A DNA stretch of 64,000 nucleotides from Micromonospora sp. U21. GTDB lineage: Bacteria; Actinomycetota; Actinomycetes; Mycobacteriales; Micromonosporaceae. Numbering within the stretch: position 1 is the stretch's first letter; each line of letters opens with the position of its first letter. Under the pieces are notes generated by a model. It worked only from the letters and a program-made list of their open reading frames with translations. It did no database searches and was not told the origin of the DNA. Positions 25,909 through 35,045 of the stretch are shown piece after piece. The stretch covers positions 124,001-188,000 of the forward strand of contig NZ_JAGPYK010000008.1 of NCBI RefSeq assembly GCF_018070045.1, in the 5' to 3' direction. The position numbers and the translations under genes were made by a program.

Positions 25909-27326
25909 CCGTCCCGCACACCGGCCGGGCGCTCGCCGACGCGGCCCCCGTGCCGTACTGGCTCGACCGCCCGGACCGCCCCGACCCGCTGCCGCCGCTC
26001 GCCGGCCCGCAGCGCGCCGACCTGCTGGTGATCGGCGGCGGGTACAGCGGGCTCTGGGCCGCCCTGCTGGCCAAGCAGGCCGATCCCGACCGGGACGTGC
26101 TGCTGGTCGACGCGGGCACCTGCGGCTGGGCCGCGTCCGGGCGCAACGGCGGGTTCTGCGCCGCCTCGCTCACCCACGGCCTGGCCAACGGCGTCGAGCG
26201 GTTTCCCGACGAGGTCGGCGAGCTGGAACGCCTCGGCCGGGAGAACCTGGACGCCATCGCCGCCACCGTCGCCGAGTTCGGCATCGACTGCGACTTCGAG
26301 CGCACCGGCGAACTCGCGGTCGCCGTCGAGCCGTACCAGTTGGCCGGGCTCGCCGCCGACGCCGAACTGGCCCGCCGGTACGGACACCAGGTGCGGCTGC
26401 TGGACCGCGACGAGGTGCGCGCCGAGGTTAACTCGCCGACGTACCTGGGCGGGATGTTCGACGCCGGCCGGGTGGCCATGCTGGACCCGGCGAAGCTGGC
26501 GTGGGGCCTGCGCCGCGCCTGCCTCGACCTCGGCGTGCGGGTGCACGAGCACACCCGGGTCACCGGGCTGCGCGCCGACGGCCCCGCACTGCTGGCGCGG
26601 ACGGCCGGCGGGTCGGACGGCGCGCCCGGGTCGGTGCGGGCACGGCGGGTGGTGCTGGCCACCAACGCCTTCCCGCCGCTGCTGCGCCGGCTGCGCGCGT
26701 ACCTGGTGCCGGTCTACGACCATGTGCTGATGACCGAGCCACTCACCCCGGCTCAACGGGACGCGATCGGCTGGCGCAACCGGCAGGGGCTGGCCGACAC
26801 CGGCAACCAGTTCCACTACTACCGGATCACCTCCGACGGGCGGATCCTCTTCGGCGGCTACGACGCGGTGTACCACTACGGCAACCGGGTCGCGCCGGAG
26901 CTGGAGCAGCGCCAGACCACCTTCACCATCCTCGCCCAGCATTTCTTCACCACCTTCCCGCAGCTCGCCGACGTGCGCTTCAGCCACCGCTGGGGTGGCG
27001 TCATCGACACCTGCACCCGGTTCTGCCCGTTCTTCGGCACCGCGTACGGCGGTCGGTTGGCGTACGCGGCCGGCTACACCGGTCTCGGCGTCGGCGCGAC
27101 CCGCTTCGGGGCCCGGGTGCTGCTGGACCTGCTGGCCGGCGGGGACACCCCGCTGACCCGGCTCGACCTGGTCCGCACCAGGCCACTGCCGTTCCCGCCG
27201 GAACCCGTCCGCTCGGTCGGCATCAATCTCACCCGCTGGTCACTGGCCCGCGCCGACGCGCGCGACGGCCGGCGCGACCTCTGGCTCCGTACTCTCGATC
27301 GTCTCGGTTTGGGGTTTGATTCCTGA
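25905..27326 (+). CDS. FAD-dependent amine oxidoreductase (PuuB/DadA-like)
   Basis: A 473-residue flavoprotein. The FAD-binding motif DLLVIGGGYSGLWAALLAK lies at about residue 39, followed by the family segment CGWAASGRNGGFCAASLTHG. The C-terminal part with FSHRWGGVIDTCTRFCPFFG fits gamma-glutamylputrescine or related amine oxidases. It probably oxidises an imported amine to an aldehyde. No glutamyl-putrescine synthetase gene is nearby, so free rather than glutamylated amine may be the substrate. The start at 25905 overlaps potC by four bases. It is the intact relative of the remnant at 18993-19200. Confidence 0.85.
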   Translation: MTVPHTGRALADAAPVPYWLDRPDRPDPLPPLAGPQRADLLVIGGGYSGLWAALLAKQADPDRDVLLVDAGTCGWAASGRNGGFCAASLTHGLANGVERFPDEVGELERLGRENLDAIAATVAEFGIDCDFERTGELAVAVEPYQLAGLAADAELARRYGHQVRLLDRDEVRAEVNSPTYLGGMFDAGRVAMLDPAKLAWGLRRACLDLGVRVHEHTRVTGLRADGPALLARTAGGSDGAPGSVRARRVVLATNAFPPLLRRLRAYLVPVYDHVLMTEPLTPAQRDAIGWRNRQGLADTGNQFHYYRITSDGRILFGGYDAVYHYGNRVAPELEQRQTTFTILAQHFFTTFPQLADVRFSHRWGGVIDTCTRFCPFFGTAYGGRLAYAAGYTGLGVGATRFGARVLLDLLAGGDTPLTRLDLVRTRPLPFPPEPVRSVGINLTRWSLARADARDGRRDLWLRTLDRLGLGFDS

Positions 27327-28528
27327 TGCGCGTCCTGCTCGTCGGCGCCGGTGGCGTCGGCTCCGCCGCCGTAGCCATCGCCGCCCGACGGTCCTTCTTC
27401 GAGACCATGGTGGTTGCCGACCACGACCCGGGCCGCGCCGAGCGCGCGGTCGCCGGGCACGGTGACCGCTTCGTCGCCGCCCAGGTGGACGCGTCCTCGG
27501 CCGACGCGGTCGCCGCCCTCTGCCGGGAACACCGGATCACCCACGTGCTCAACGCCGTCGACCCGCGCTTCGTCATGCCGATCTTCGACGGGGCGTTCGC
27601 GGCCGGCGCGGACTACCTGGACATGGCAATGTCGCTGTCCCAGCCGCACCCGTCCCGCCCGTACGCCGAGACCGGGGTGATGCTCGGCGACGCGCAGTTC
27701 GCACTGGCCGACGCCTGGTCCGCGGCCGGTCGGCTGGCGCTGTGCGGCGTCGGTGTCGAACCCGGCCTGTCCGACGTCTTCGCCCGGTACGCCGCCGACG
27801 AGCTGTTCAGCGAGATCGACGAGATCGGCGTCCGGGACGGCGCGAACCTCACCGTCGACGGATACGATTTCGCGCCCTCGTTCTCCATCTGGACGACGAT
27901 CGAGGAGTGCCTCAACCCGCCGGTGGTCTGGGAGCAGGACCGGGGCTGGTACACCACCGAGCCGTTCTCCGAGCCGGAGGTCTTCCACTTCCCGGAGGGG
28001 ATCGGGCCGGTCGAGTGCGTCAACGTCGAGCACGAGGAGGTGCTGCTCATCCCGCGCTGGGTCAAGGCCCGCCGGGTCACCTTCAAGTACGGCCTCGGCG
28101 ACGAGTTCATCGAGGTGCTCAGGACGCTGCACAAGCTCGGCCTAGACTCGACCGCGCCGGTCAGCGTGCGCGGCGTCCGGGTGTCGCCGCGGGACGTGGT
28201 GGCCGCCTGCCTGCCCGACCCGGCCACCCTCGGCGAGCGGATGCGCGGCAAGACCTGCGCCGGCACCTGGGTGCGCGGCCTGGGCCCGGACGGGCGGCCC
28301 AGGGAGGTCTACCTGTACCACGTGGTCGACAACGAGTGGTCCATGCGGGAGTACGGCCACCAGGCGGTGGTCTGGCAGACGGCGGTCAACCCGGTGGTCG
28401 CGCTGGAGCTGCTAGCCAGCGGCGCCTGGTTCGGCGTCGGGGTGCTCGGCCCGGAGGCGCTGCCCCCGCTGCCGTTCCTCGACCTGCTGGCCGGCTACGG
28501 GTCGCCGTGGGGGATGGAGGAGCGATGA
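27326..28528 (+). CDS. Saccharopine dehydrogenase-like oxidoreductase
   Basis: A 400-residue NAD(P)-dependent enzyme. The N-terminal Rossmann motif is MRVLLVGAGGVGSAAVAIAA, and the C-terminal catalytic region of the saccharopine dehydrogenase family includes CGVGVEPGLSDVFARYA. Related enzymes make or cleave secondary amines such as saccharopine, carboxynorspermidine or homospermidine. The setting inside a polyamine operon (TGATG overlap with the oxidase, ATGA overlap with the agmatinase) points to a polyamine or amino-acid adduct as substrate. The precise reaction is not identifiable from sequence. Confidence 0.8.
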   Translation: MRVLLVGAGGVGSAAVAIAARRSFFETMVVADHDPGRAERAVAGHGDRFVAAQVDASSADAVAALCREHRITHVLNAVDPRFVMPIFDGAFAAGADYLDMAMSLSQPHPSRPYAETGVMLGDAQFALADAWSAAGRLALCGVGVEPGLSDVFARYAADELFSEIDEIGVRDGANLTVDGYDFAPSFSIWTTIEECLNPPVVWEQDRGWYTTEPFSEPEVFHFPEGIGPVECVNVEHEEVLLIPRWVKARRVTFKYGLGDEFIEVLRTLHKLGLDSTAPVSVRGVRVSPRDVVAACLPDPATLGERMRGKTCAGTWVRGLGPDGRPREVYLYHVVDNEWSMREYGHQAVVWQTAVNPVVALELLASGAWFGVGVLGPEALPPLPFLDLLAGYGSPWGMEER

Positions 28529-29538
28529 GCCGCTACGGAGCCATGTACGGGCCGGACATCACCTTCCTCGGGGTGGACCGGTGCACGCTCGACGACCCAG
28601 GGTCGTACGCCGACGCCGACGTGGTGATCGTCGGGGCACCCTTCGACGGCGGCACCTCGCACCGGCCCGGCACCCGGTTCGGGCCGTCGGCGATCCGCCA
28701 GGCGTGCTACCTGGCCCACGACGGCTCCCGCCCGTCGCTCGCGCTGCGCGTCGACGCGCTGCGCGACCTGCGGGTGTACGACGCCGGCGACGTGGAGATG
28801 TTCTCCGGCGACATCGAACGTTCGCTGGGCGCACTGGAAGCCGCCGTCTATGCCGTGTCGTCCTCCGGCGCCATCCCGGTGGTGCTCGGTGGGGACCACT
28901 CCATCGCGCTGCCCGACGCCACCGGCGTGGCCCGGCAGCACGGGCACGGGCGCGTCTCGCTCGTGCACTTCGACGCGCACGCCGACACCGGAGAGATCGA
29001 GTTCGGCTCGCTGCACGGGCACGGCCAACCGATGCGCCGGCTCATCGAGTCCGGCGCGGTACGCGGCGACCGGTTCCTCCAGATCGGGCTGCGCGGCTAC
29101 TGGCCGGGCCCGGACATCCTGTCCTGGATGGCGGGGCAGCGGATGCGGTCGTACGAGATGACCGAGCTGGTCGCCCGTGGGCTCGACCCGTGCCTCACCG
29201 AGGCGTTCGCGATCGCGGTCGACGAGTGCGAGGGGGTGTTCCTCTCCGTCGACGTGGACGTGGTGGATCCCGGGATGGCACCCGGCACGGGCACGCCGGA
29301 ACCGGGCGGTCTGACCTCGCGGCAACTGCTCGACGCGGTCCGCCGGGTCTGCTACGAGCTGCCCGTGGTCGGGGTGGACGTGGTCGAGGTCGCCCCGCCG
29401 TACGACCATGCCGACATCACCGCGTACCTCGGCAACCGCGTGGTCCTGGAGGCGCTCTCGGCGATCGCCCGCCGTCGCCGCGACGCGGCCGGAGGCCCAC
29501 CCTGGAACCCTCGCCAGCCCCTCCTGGACGCCCGCTGA
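28525..29538 (+). CDS. speB: Agmatinase-family ureohydrolase
   Basis: A 337-residue manganese enzyme that should hydrolyse a guanidino substrate (agmatine, guanidinobutyrate or similar) to amine plus urea. The binuclear Mn ligands are visible in GGDHS (about residue 126), VHFDAHADT (about 150) and LSVDVDVVDPGMAPG (about 248). Length fits agmatinases and guanidinobutyrases, which sequence alone cannot separate. It ends the seven-gene importer operon and is followed by hairpins before the convergent DUF779 gene. The symbol is a family-level choice. Confidence 0.85.
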   Translation: MSRYGAMYGPDITFLGVDRCTLDDPGSYADADVVIVGAPFDGGTSHRPGTRFGPSAIRQACYLAHDGSRPSLALRVDALRDLRVYDAGDVEMFSGDIERSLGALEAAVYAVSSSGAIPVVLGGDHSIALPDATGVARQHGHGRVSLVHFDAHADTGEIEFGSLHGHGQPMRRLIESGAVRGDRFLQIGLRGYWPGPDILSWMAGQRMRSYEMTELVARGLDPCLTEAFAIAVDECEGVFLSVDVDVVDPGMAPGTGTPEPGGLTSRQLLDAVRRVCYELPVVGVDVVEVAPPYDHADITAYLGNRVVLEALSAIARRRRDAAGGPPWNPRQPLLDAR

Positions 29539-29601
29539 CCAGCGGATAGAGGACAACGGACCGCGTAAGCGGTCAGACCGGTCGTCTTCTGTGGTCTGAT
29601 C

Positions 29602-29715
29602 GTGGCAGGACATGCGCCTCTCGATCAGCGGCGAGGTGTCAGCGGCCCCGTCAAGGTCATCGGCGACGACATCTACGACCTGGACCGCGACGGCGACGGC
29701 ACCGCCTGCGACTGA
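29602..29715 (+). pseudogene. Fragment of an Excalibur calcium-binding domain
   Basis: A 37-codon frame from a GTG ends in DDIYDLDRDGDGTACD and a stop. DxDxDGxxC is the characteristic end of Excalibur domains, which terminate many secreted actinobacterial proteins. The upstream part and any signal peptide are missing and no ribosome-binding site is seen, so this is probably the tail of a lost gene. The short length keeps confidence low. Confidence 0.4.
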
Positions 29716-29772
29716 TCCTGCGGCGCGCCCAACGCCATGCGGCGTTATCCCGCGCGGGAGAGGACTGGGTTT

Positions 29773-29820
29773 GAGCGTTATACCCCTGAGTCATATTGAT
29801 GCCTCAGAGGTATAACGCTC
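29773..29820. terminator. 18-bp inverted repeat between convergent operons
   Basis: The arms gagcgttatacccctgag (29773-29790) and ctcagaggtataacgctc (29803-29820) pair at 17 of 18 positions around a 12-base loop. Placed between the agmatinase and DUF779 stops, it should act as a bidirectional terminator. The arms are unusually A/T-rich for this genome. Confidence 0.75.
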
Positions 29821-29870
29821 ACCAGCGCGGCATGCCTCCGCCGCCGCCCACTCCACCGGTGCGGGGTGAC

Positions 29871-30215
29871 CTAGGCGGCGAGGTGGGAGCGGATGAGGAA
29901 GCGGAGGCCGTCGGGGGCCTCCAGGGAGAAGCCACTGCCTCGGCCCGGGACCACGTCGACGGTGAGCCTCGTGTGCTTCCACAGCTCCCACTGGGCGGTC
30001 GACATCCAGAACTCGACCGGCTCCGGCACCCCGTCCACGACGAGCGAGGCGAGCAGGACGTCGGAGGAGCCGGTGCGGAACTCGCCCGCCGGGTAGCACA
30101 TCGGGGCACTGCCGTCGCAGCAGCCGCCGGACTGGTGGAACATCAGCGGCCCGTGCCGCCCCCGCAGCGACCGGATCAGGTCGGCCGCGGCGGGGGTGAC
30201 GGAGACGACGGACAT
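29871..30215 (-). CDS. DUF779 family protein
   Basis: A 114-residue protein ([42 protein letters not shown]). The conserved cysteine cluster GGCCDGSAPMC is typical of DUF779, a family repeatedly encoded next to aldehyde dehydrogenases and of unknown function, possibly a metal- or thiol-dependent accessory. The start overlaps the aldehyde dehydrogenase stop by one base (TGATG), so the two are translated together. Confidence 0.88.
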   Translation of the reverse strand: MSVVSVTPAAADLIRSLRGRHGPLMFHQSGGCCDGSAPMCYPAGEFRTGSSDVLLASLVVDGVPEPVEFWMSTAQWELWKHTRLTVDVVPGRGSGFSLEAPDGLRFLIRSHLAA

Positions 30216-31720
30216 CAGAAGAAGCCGAGCTTCTGGGTCGAGTAGCTGACCAGCAGGTTCTTGGTCTGCTGGTAGTGCTCCAGCATCATCTTGTGGTTCT
30301 CCCGGCCGATGCCGGACTGCTTGTACCCGCCGAAGGCGGCGTGCGCCGGGTACGCGTGGTAGCAGTTGGTCCACACCCGGCCCGCCTGAATGGCCCGCCC
30401 GGCCCGGTAGGCGGTGTTCATGTCCCGGGTCCAGACACCCGCGCCCAGCCCGTACAGCGTGTCGTTCGCGGTCTTGACGGCGTCGTCGAGGTCGGCGAAG
30501 GAGGTCACCGAGACCACCGGTCCGAAGATCTCCTCCTGGAAGACCCGCATCGAGTTGTCGCCCTCGAAGATCGTCGGCTCGACGTAGTACCCGCCGGACA
30601 GCTCGCCGCCCAGGTCCGCGCGGGACCCGCCGGTGAGCACCCGGGCGCCCTCCTGCCGGCCGATGTCCAGGTAGGACAGGATCTTCTCCAACTGGTCGTT
30701 GGAGGCCTGCGCCCCGATCATCGTGTCGGTGTCGAGGGGATGCCCGGCGACGATCGCCTCCGTGCGCGCGACCGCCGCGGCGAGGAAGTCGCTGTAGTGG
30801 CCCTGCTGGATCAGCGCCCGCGACGGGCAGGTGCAGACCTCGCCCTGGTTGAGAGCGAACATGGTGAAGCCCTCGAGCGCCTTGTCGAAGAAGTCGTCGC
30901 GGGACGCGCTGACGTCGTCGAAGAAGATGTTCGGGCTCTTGCCGCCGAGCTCCAGCGTGACCGGCTTGATGTTCTCACTGGCGTACTGCATGATCAGCCG
31001 CCCGGTGGTGGTCTCACCGGTGAACGCCACCTTCGCCACCCGCGCCGAGGACGCCAGGGGCTTGCCGGCTTCCACGCCGAAACCGTTGACGATGTTGAGC
31101 ACGCCCGGCGGCAGCAGGTCCGCCACCAGCGACAGCCAGTAGTGGATGGACGCCGGGGTCTGCTCGGCCGGCTTGAGCACCACGGCGTTGCCGGCGGCCA
31201 GCGCGGGCGCCAGCTTCCAGGTGGCCATCAGGATCGGGAAGTTCCACGGGATGATCTGCCCGACAACGCCGAGCGGCTCGTGGAAGTGGTACGCGACGGT
31301 GTCGTCGTCGAGCTCGCCGAGCGAGCCTTCCTGGGCCCGGATCGCCCCGGCGAAGTACCGGAAGTGGTCGATGGCGAGCGGGATGTCGGCGGCCAGCGTC
31401 TCGCGGATCGGCTTGCCGTTCTCCCACGTCTCGGCGATGGCCAGCGACTCCAGGTTCTCCTGCATCCGGTCGGCGATGCGATTGAGGATCAGCGCCCGCT
31501 CGGCCACCGAGGTGCGCCCCCAGGCGTCGGCGGCGCCGTGCGCGGCGTCCAGGGCCCTCTCGACGTCCGGGGCGGTGCCTCGGGCCACCTCGGTGAAGGT
31601 CTGCCCGGTGACCGGGGTCGGGTTCTCGAAGTAGCCGCCACCGTGCGGCTTGACGTACTCGCCGCCGATGAAGTGGTCGTAACGGGACTGCCAGTGGGTG
31701 GGCGCGTCGTAGCCCGTCAT
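30215..31720 (-). CDS. NAD-dependent aldehyde dehydrogenase (ExaC/AldB-like)
   Basis: A 501-residue enzyme, probably oxidising acetaldehyde or a similar short aldehyde. Family landmarks are [21 protein letters not shown], the catalytic glutamate in LELGGKSPN and the nucleophilic cysteine in [13 protein letters not shown]. The double cysteine CTC and overall similarity match the acetaldehyde dehydrogenases linked to ethanol metabolism. It sits between the GAF-domain regulator gene (49 bases upstream) and DUF779. Confidence 0.9.
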   Translation of the reverse strand: MTGYDAPTHWQSRYDHFIGGEYVKPHGGGYFENPTPVTGQTFTEVARGTAPDVERALDAAHGAADAWGRTSVAERALILNRIADRMQENLESLAIAETWENGKPIRETLAADIPLAIDHFRYFAGAIRAQEGSLGELDDDTVAYHFHEPLGVVGQIIPWNFPILMATWKLAPALAAGNAVVLKPAEQTPASIHYWLSLVADLLPPGVLNIVNGFGVEAGKPLASSARVAKVAFTGETTTGRLIMQYASENIKPVTLELGGKSPNIFFDDVSASRDDFFDKALEGFTMFALNQGEVCTCPSRALIQQGHYSDFLAAAVARTEAIVAGHPLDTDTMIGAQASNDQLEKILSYLDIGRQEGARVLTGGSRADLGGELSGGYYVEPTIFEGDNSMRVFQEEIFGPVVSVTSFADLDDAVKTANDTLYGLGAGVWTRDMNTAYRAGRAIQAGRVWTNCYHAYPAHAAFGGYKQSGIGRENHKMMLEHYQQTKNLLVSYSTQKLGFF

Positions 31721-31768
31721 GGTTACCTCCGCCGTCGTTGTGCGGGTGTGCCGACGGCGACGTTAGTT

Positions 31769-33046
31769 TCAGGAACGTTGCAGCCACGTTGCGCGCGTCA
31801 GGTCGTACTCCCCGGCGAGCTGGTCGATGCGGGCGAGCGCGAGCGGCCGGCGTGGCGCGCCCGTCGGCAACGCCCGCGCCAGGGCCTGCCACGCGGTCAG
31901 GTCGTCGGCCCCGGCGGGCGTCGCGGTCCAGGCCGCGAGCAGCGCCGGGTCCGCGGTGGCCAGCACGGCCGCGCGGAGCTGCCCGTCGATGAGGCGGCTC
32001 AGTCGCGTCACTCCCGGCGCGTCCGAGCCGGGCAGCAACGACCCGGAGTACGCGTCGAGCGCGCCCGCCGGATCGCCCTGGTCCAACCGGTCGGCGACGA
32101 TGGTGAAGTCGGCGCGGACGGTGCCGCGCAGCCGGTACGGGCGGGAGTCGAGCAGTTCGGGGCCGAGCACCCGGCGCAGCCGGGACAGCTCCGCGCGCAG
32201 GGTGACCGGGTGCAGCCGGTCGTCCCCGTACAGGTCGAGGCCGAGCTGTTCGCCGGTGCGCCCCTCGGGATGATGCAGCAGCAGCACCAGCAGCTCGCTG
32301 TGCCGGCGGCCGAGCCGGATCCGCCGGCCGTCGACCCGCAGCTCCGCCTCGTCCCGGCCGAGCGCGGTCACCGTGGCGACGCCGGGCTCCACCGGTCGGT
32401 CGGTGGCGAGCTGCGCCTCGGCGGCCCGGGCGGTGGCCCGGACCAGCGCCAGGCTGTGCGGGTTGGCCAGGTGGTCGCCGCCGGTGATGTCGACGGCGCC
32501 GAGCAGCCGCCCGGTGGCCGGGTCGTGGATCGGCGCTGCGGCGCAGGTCCAGCGCTGCACCGGCCGGCTGAAGTGCTCGGTGGCGAAGATCTGCACGCTG
32601 TGGTCGACGGCCAGCGCGGTGCCGGGGGCGTTGGTGCCGGCGTGCCTCTCGTCCCACAGGGCGCCGGGCACGAAGTTCATCCGTTCGGCGTGCCGGCGCA
32701 CCCCCGGGTGGCCCTCCACCCAGAGCAGCCGCCCGTACGCGTCGCAGACCGCCATCAGGTGTGCGCCGTCCTGTGCGATGCCGCCCAGCAGGTCCCGGAA
32801 CAGCGGCAGCACCCGGGCCAGCGGGTGAGCGGCCCGGTAGCCCGCCAGCGCGTCGTCGGTCAGGTCGACGGGCGGAGTGGCCTCCGGGTCGAGCCGCGCC
32901 GAGCGTTCCCACGAGCGGCGTACCACCTCCCGCACCCGGTGCGGCGCGGCGCCGGCGGCGAGGAACGCCTCGTGGGCGGCGCCGACCTGCGCGATCCGCT
33001 CCGCCGGATCGACGCCGAACTCCAGGGCGAGCCACGGGTCAGCCAT
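31769..33046 (-). CDS. GAF-domain regulator with winged-helix C-terminus
   Basis: A 425-residue regulator that probably senses an alcohol or aldehyde and controls the downstream aldehyde dehydrogenase. Residues 1-225 have the AcoR-like layout: a helical start with VVRRSWERSARLDP, then a GAF domain with ERHAGTNAPGTALA. Classic AcoR proteins continue with an AAA+ sigma-54 activation domain. Here a winged-helix segment (LGRRHSELLVLLLHHPEGRTGEQLGLDLYG, then LRAELSRLRRVLGPELLDSRPYRL) follows instead, so it should act on ordinary promoters. The start at 33046 has gaggag upstream. Confidence 0.85.
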   Translation of the reverse strand: MADPWLALEFGVDPAERIAQVGAAHEAFLAAGAAPHRVREVVRRSWERSARLDPEATPPVDLTDDALAGYRAAHPLARVLPLFRDLLGGIAQDGAHLMAVCDAYGRLLWVEGHPGVRRHAERMNFVPGALWDERHAGTNAPGTALAVDHSVQIFATEHFSRPVQRWTCAAAPIHDPATGRLLGAVDITGGDHLANPHSLALVRATARAAEAQLATDRPVEPGVATVTALGRDEAELRVDGRRIRLGRRHSELLVLLLHHPEGRTGEQLGLDLYGDDRLHPVTLRAELSRLRRVLGPELLDSRPYRLRGTVRADFTIVADRLDQGDPAGALDAYSGSLLPGSDAPGVTRLSRLIDGQLRAAVLATADPALLAAWTATPAGADDLTAWQALARALPTGAPRRPLALARIDQLAGEYDLTRATWLQRS

Positions 33047-33129
33047 CGGGCGACCTCCTCGGCCCCCATCGTGACGCAGCTCACCCCTGATCGCCAACCG
33101 CCCGGTGCCCCTGGGACGGATGGCGCAGA

Positions 33130-33143
33130 GTTCTTTACAGAAC
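33130..33143. promoter_or_regulatory. Candidate operator upstream of the VanR-like gene
   Basis: gttctttacagaac is a perfect 5-bp dyad around four bases, located 58 bases before the response-regulator start. It is followed by cccttaacc, so TTTACA and CTTAAC also read as a direct repeat 11 bases apart, the spacing preferred by OmpR-type regulators. Autoregulation by the encoded response regulator is an inference. Confidence 0.4.
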
Positions 33144-33200
33144 CCTTAACCTCGGCCTGCCACGGTATGCCGGACGAGCGGAACCACGGGGAGCGGAAAC

Positions 33201-33866
33201 GTGCGGGTGCTGGTGGCGGACGACGAGCGGTTGCTGGCGGACACGGTGGCCGAAGGGCTGCGACGCCTCGCGATGGCCGTCGACGTCTGCTACGACGGCG
33301 ACGGTGCGCTGGAGCGGATCGGCGTGAACCGGTACGACGTGGCGGTCCTGGACCGGGACATGCCCGGGCACACCGGCGACGAGGTGTGCCGCAGCATCGC
33401 CGGTTCGCAGGTGGGCACCCGGGTGCTGCTGCTCACCGCGGCGGCCGGCATCCGGGACCGGGTGGCCGGTCTGGACCTCGGCGCGGACGACTACCTGACC
33501 AAGCCGTTCGCCTTCGCCGAGCTGGTCGCCCGGGTGCAGGCCCTCGGCCGGCGGTCCACTCCGGCGCTCCCGCCGGTGCTGATCCAGGACGGTGTGGTGC
33601 TGGACGTGGCCCGGCACGTGGCCACCCGGGACGGCCGCCCGCTGGCGCTGAGCCCGAAGGAGTTCGCCGTGCTGCGCGTGCTGCTGCGCGCCGCCGGGCA
33701 GGTGGTCAGCGCCGAGGAGCTGCTGGAGCAGGCCTGGGACGAGTTCGCCGACCCGTTCACCAACGCCGTACGGGTCACCGTGATGACCCTGCGCAAGAAG
33801 CTCGGCGACCCGGCGGTCATCCACACCGTGCCCAAGGCCGGCTACCGGCTCGGCGGCGCGGCGTGA
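33201..33866 (+). CDS. OmpR-family response regulator, VanR-like
   Basis: A 221-residue regulator. The receiver domain has the acidic pair in VADDER (D7, D8), the phosphorylated D51 in VLDRDMPG and the lysine in YLTKPF. The C-terminal winged helix (LALSPKEFAVLRVLLRAAGQVVSAEELLEQAW, then VMTLRKKLGDPAVIHTVPKAGYRL) is complete. It uses a GTG start. The stop overlaps the kinase start (GTGA). The downstream ligase and VanX-type genes make it likely that this pair responds to cell-wall stress, but the signal is unknown. Confidence 0.9.
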   Translation: MRVLVADDERLLADTVAEGLRRLAMAVDVCYDGDGALERIGVNRYDVAVLDRDMPGHTGDEVCRSIAGSQVGTRVLLLTAAAGIRDRVAGLDLGADDYLTKPFAFAELVARVQALGRRSTPALPPVLIQDGVVLDVARHVATRDGRPLALSPKEFAVLRVLLRAAGQVVSAEELLEQAWDEFADPFTNAVRVTVMTLRKKLGDPAVIHTVPKAGYRLGGAA

Positions 33867-34927
33867 GCTGGACCCCCCGTCGCCGGGTGCTGCTGGTGGG
33901 TCTGCTGGCGCTGCTGGCCGGGCCGCTCCTGCCGGCGGTCGGCGGGTGGCTGACCGGGCTGATCTGGTCCCGCGGCCGGGGGCTCTGCGACCTGCCCGTG
34001 CCCGGCCTGATGGAGGTCTGCGCGCCGGTACGCCAGGTCGCGTTCGTGCTGCCGGTGCTGGCCGTGCTGGTCGTGGTCCTGACCACCCTGGTGGCGCTCT
34101 GGTTCGGCGCGGTGTGGTGCCTGCGCCCGGTCCGCGACCTGGCCGAGCCGATCGGGCACCTCGGCCCGCAGAACCTCGGCCACCGGATCCGGCCCCGGGG
34201 TCGCGACGAGCTGGCCCGACTGTCCCGCGCGATCGACGAGATGATGGAGCGCGTCTCCGCCGGGTACGAGGGGCAGCGGCGGTTCGCCGCGAACGCCTCG
34301 CACGAGCTGCGCACTCCGCTGGCGGTGCAGCGGACGCTGATCGAGGTCGGGATGGCCCGGTCGCTCACCGCCGAGCAACTGGAGCTGTTGACCGGCCAGC
34401 TGCTGGAGACCAACGAGCGCAACGAGCGGCTGATCGAGGGCCTGCTCGCGCTCAGCGAGAGCGACCAGGGCCTGCGCTCGCGTACCCCGCAGCGGCTCGA
34501 CGAGATCGCCGGCGCGGTGCTCACCGGGTACCGGGACCGCGCGCGGGACGCCGCCGTGACCATCGACACGCACTTCACGCCCCGGGTCGTCATCGGCGAG
34601 CGGGTGCTGCTGGAACGCCTCGTCACGAACCTGGTGGAGAACGGAATCAAGTACAACCGGCGCGGCGGCGCGCTGACCGTCACGGTCGGCGGCACGCCCG
34701 CCCTGTCCGTGGTCAACACCGGGCAGCCCGTGCCGTCCGAGGCGGTGGCCGGCCTCTTCGAGCCGTTCCGCCGCCTCGCCCGGGATCGCACCTCGCACGG
34801 CGGCGGCGCCGGTCTCGGCCTGGCCATCGCCCGCTCGATCACCCAGGCGCACGACGGCATCATCGCGGCCCGACCCGCCGAGGACGGCGGCCTGCGGGTG
34901 GACGTCCAGCTACCCACCCCGCCCTAG
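33863..34927 (+). CDS. Sensor histidine kinase, VanS-like
   Basis: A 354-residue membrane kinase. Two transmembrane segments (about 9-34 and 59-86) enclose a short extracellular loop of about 24 residues with two cysteines (GRGLCDLPVPGLMEVCAP). A HAMP linker follows, then the phosphoacceptor H147 in FAANASHELRTPL, the N-box LVTNLVENGIKYN and the G-box HGGGAGLGLAIARS. The tiny sensor loop resembles that of VanS-type and other intramembrane-sensing kinases. It is coupled to the response regulator by a GTGA overlap. Confidence 0.9.
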   Translation: MSWTPRRRVLLVGLLALLAGPLLPAVGGWLTGLIWSRGRGLCDLPVPGLMEVCAPVRQVAFVLPVLAVLVVVLTTLVALWFGAVWCLRPVRDLAEPIGHLGPQNLGHRIRPRGRDELARLSRAIDEMMERVSAGYEGQRRFAANASHELRTPLAVQRTLIEVGMARSLTAEQLELLTGQLLETNERNERLIEGLLALSESDQGLRSRTPQRLDEIAGAVLTGYRDRARDAAVTIDTHFTPRVVIGERVLLERLVTNLVENGIKYNRRGGALTVTVGGTPALSVVNTGQPVPSEAVAGLFEPFRRLARDRTSHGGGAGLGLAIARSITQAHDGIIAARPAEDGGLRVDVQLPTPP

Positions 34928-35045
34928 CACTCCCACGCCGTCCCGGGTTCCGCGTGTCGCGGCATCCCTGCCTTCGGCGTGCCCGAAAACAACCCTCTGC
35001 CAGCCGTGGACCCGGTCCCGGCCGCAGCGCGACAGAAGGAGAACC

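Larger units (their letters stand above)
29539..29870. other. 332-base convergent intergenic region with hairpins
   Basis: It contains a 6-bp stem with a gtaa loop (29559-29574), a second short stem (29574-29598), a degraded Excalibur-like coding fragment (29602-29715) and a long inverted repeat (29773-29820). No intact gene is visible. Confidence 0.6.

Noticed and set aside
30275..33860. Open plus-strand frame running from the aldehyde dehydrogenase region into the kinase gene
   Set aside because: Only the part from 33863 (histidine kinase) is real. The rest is antisense to three well-recognised minus-strand genes and one plus-strand regulator.
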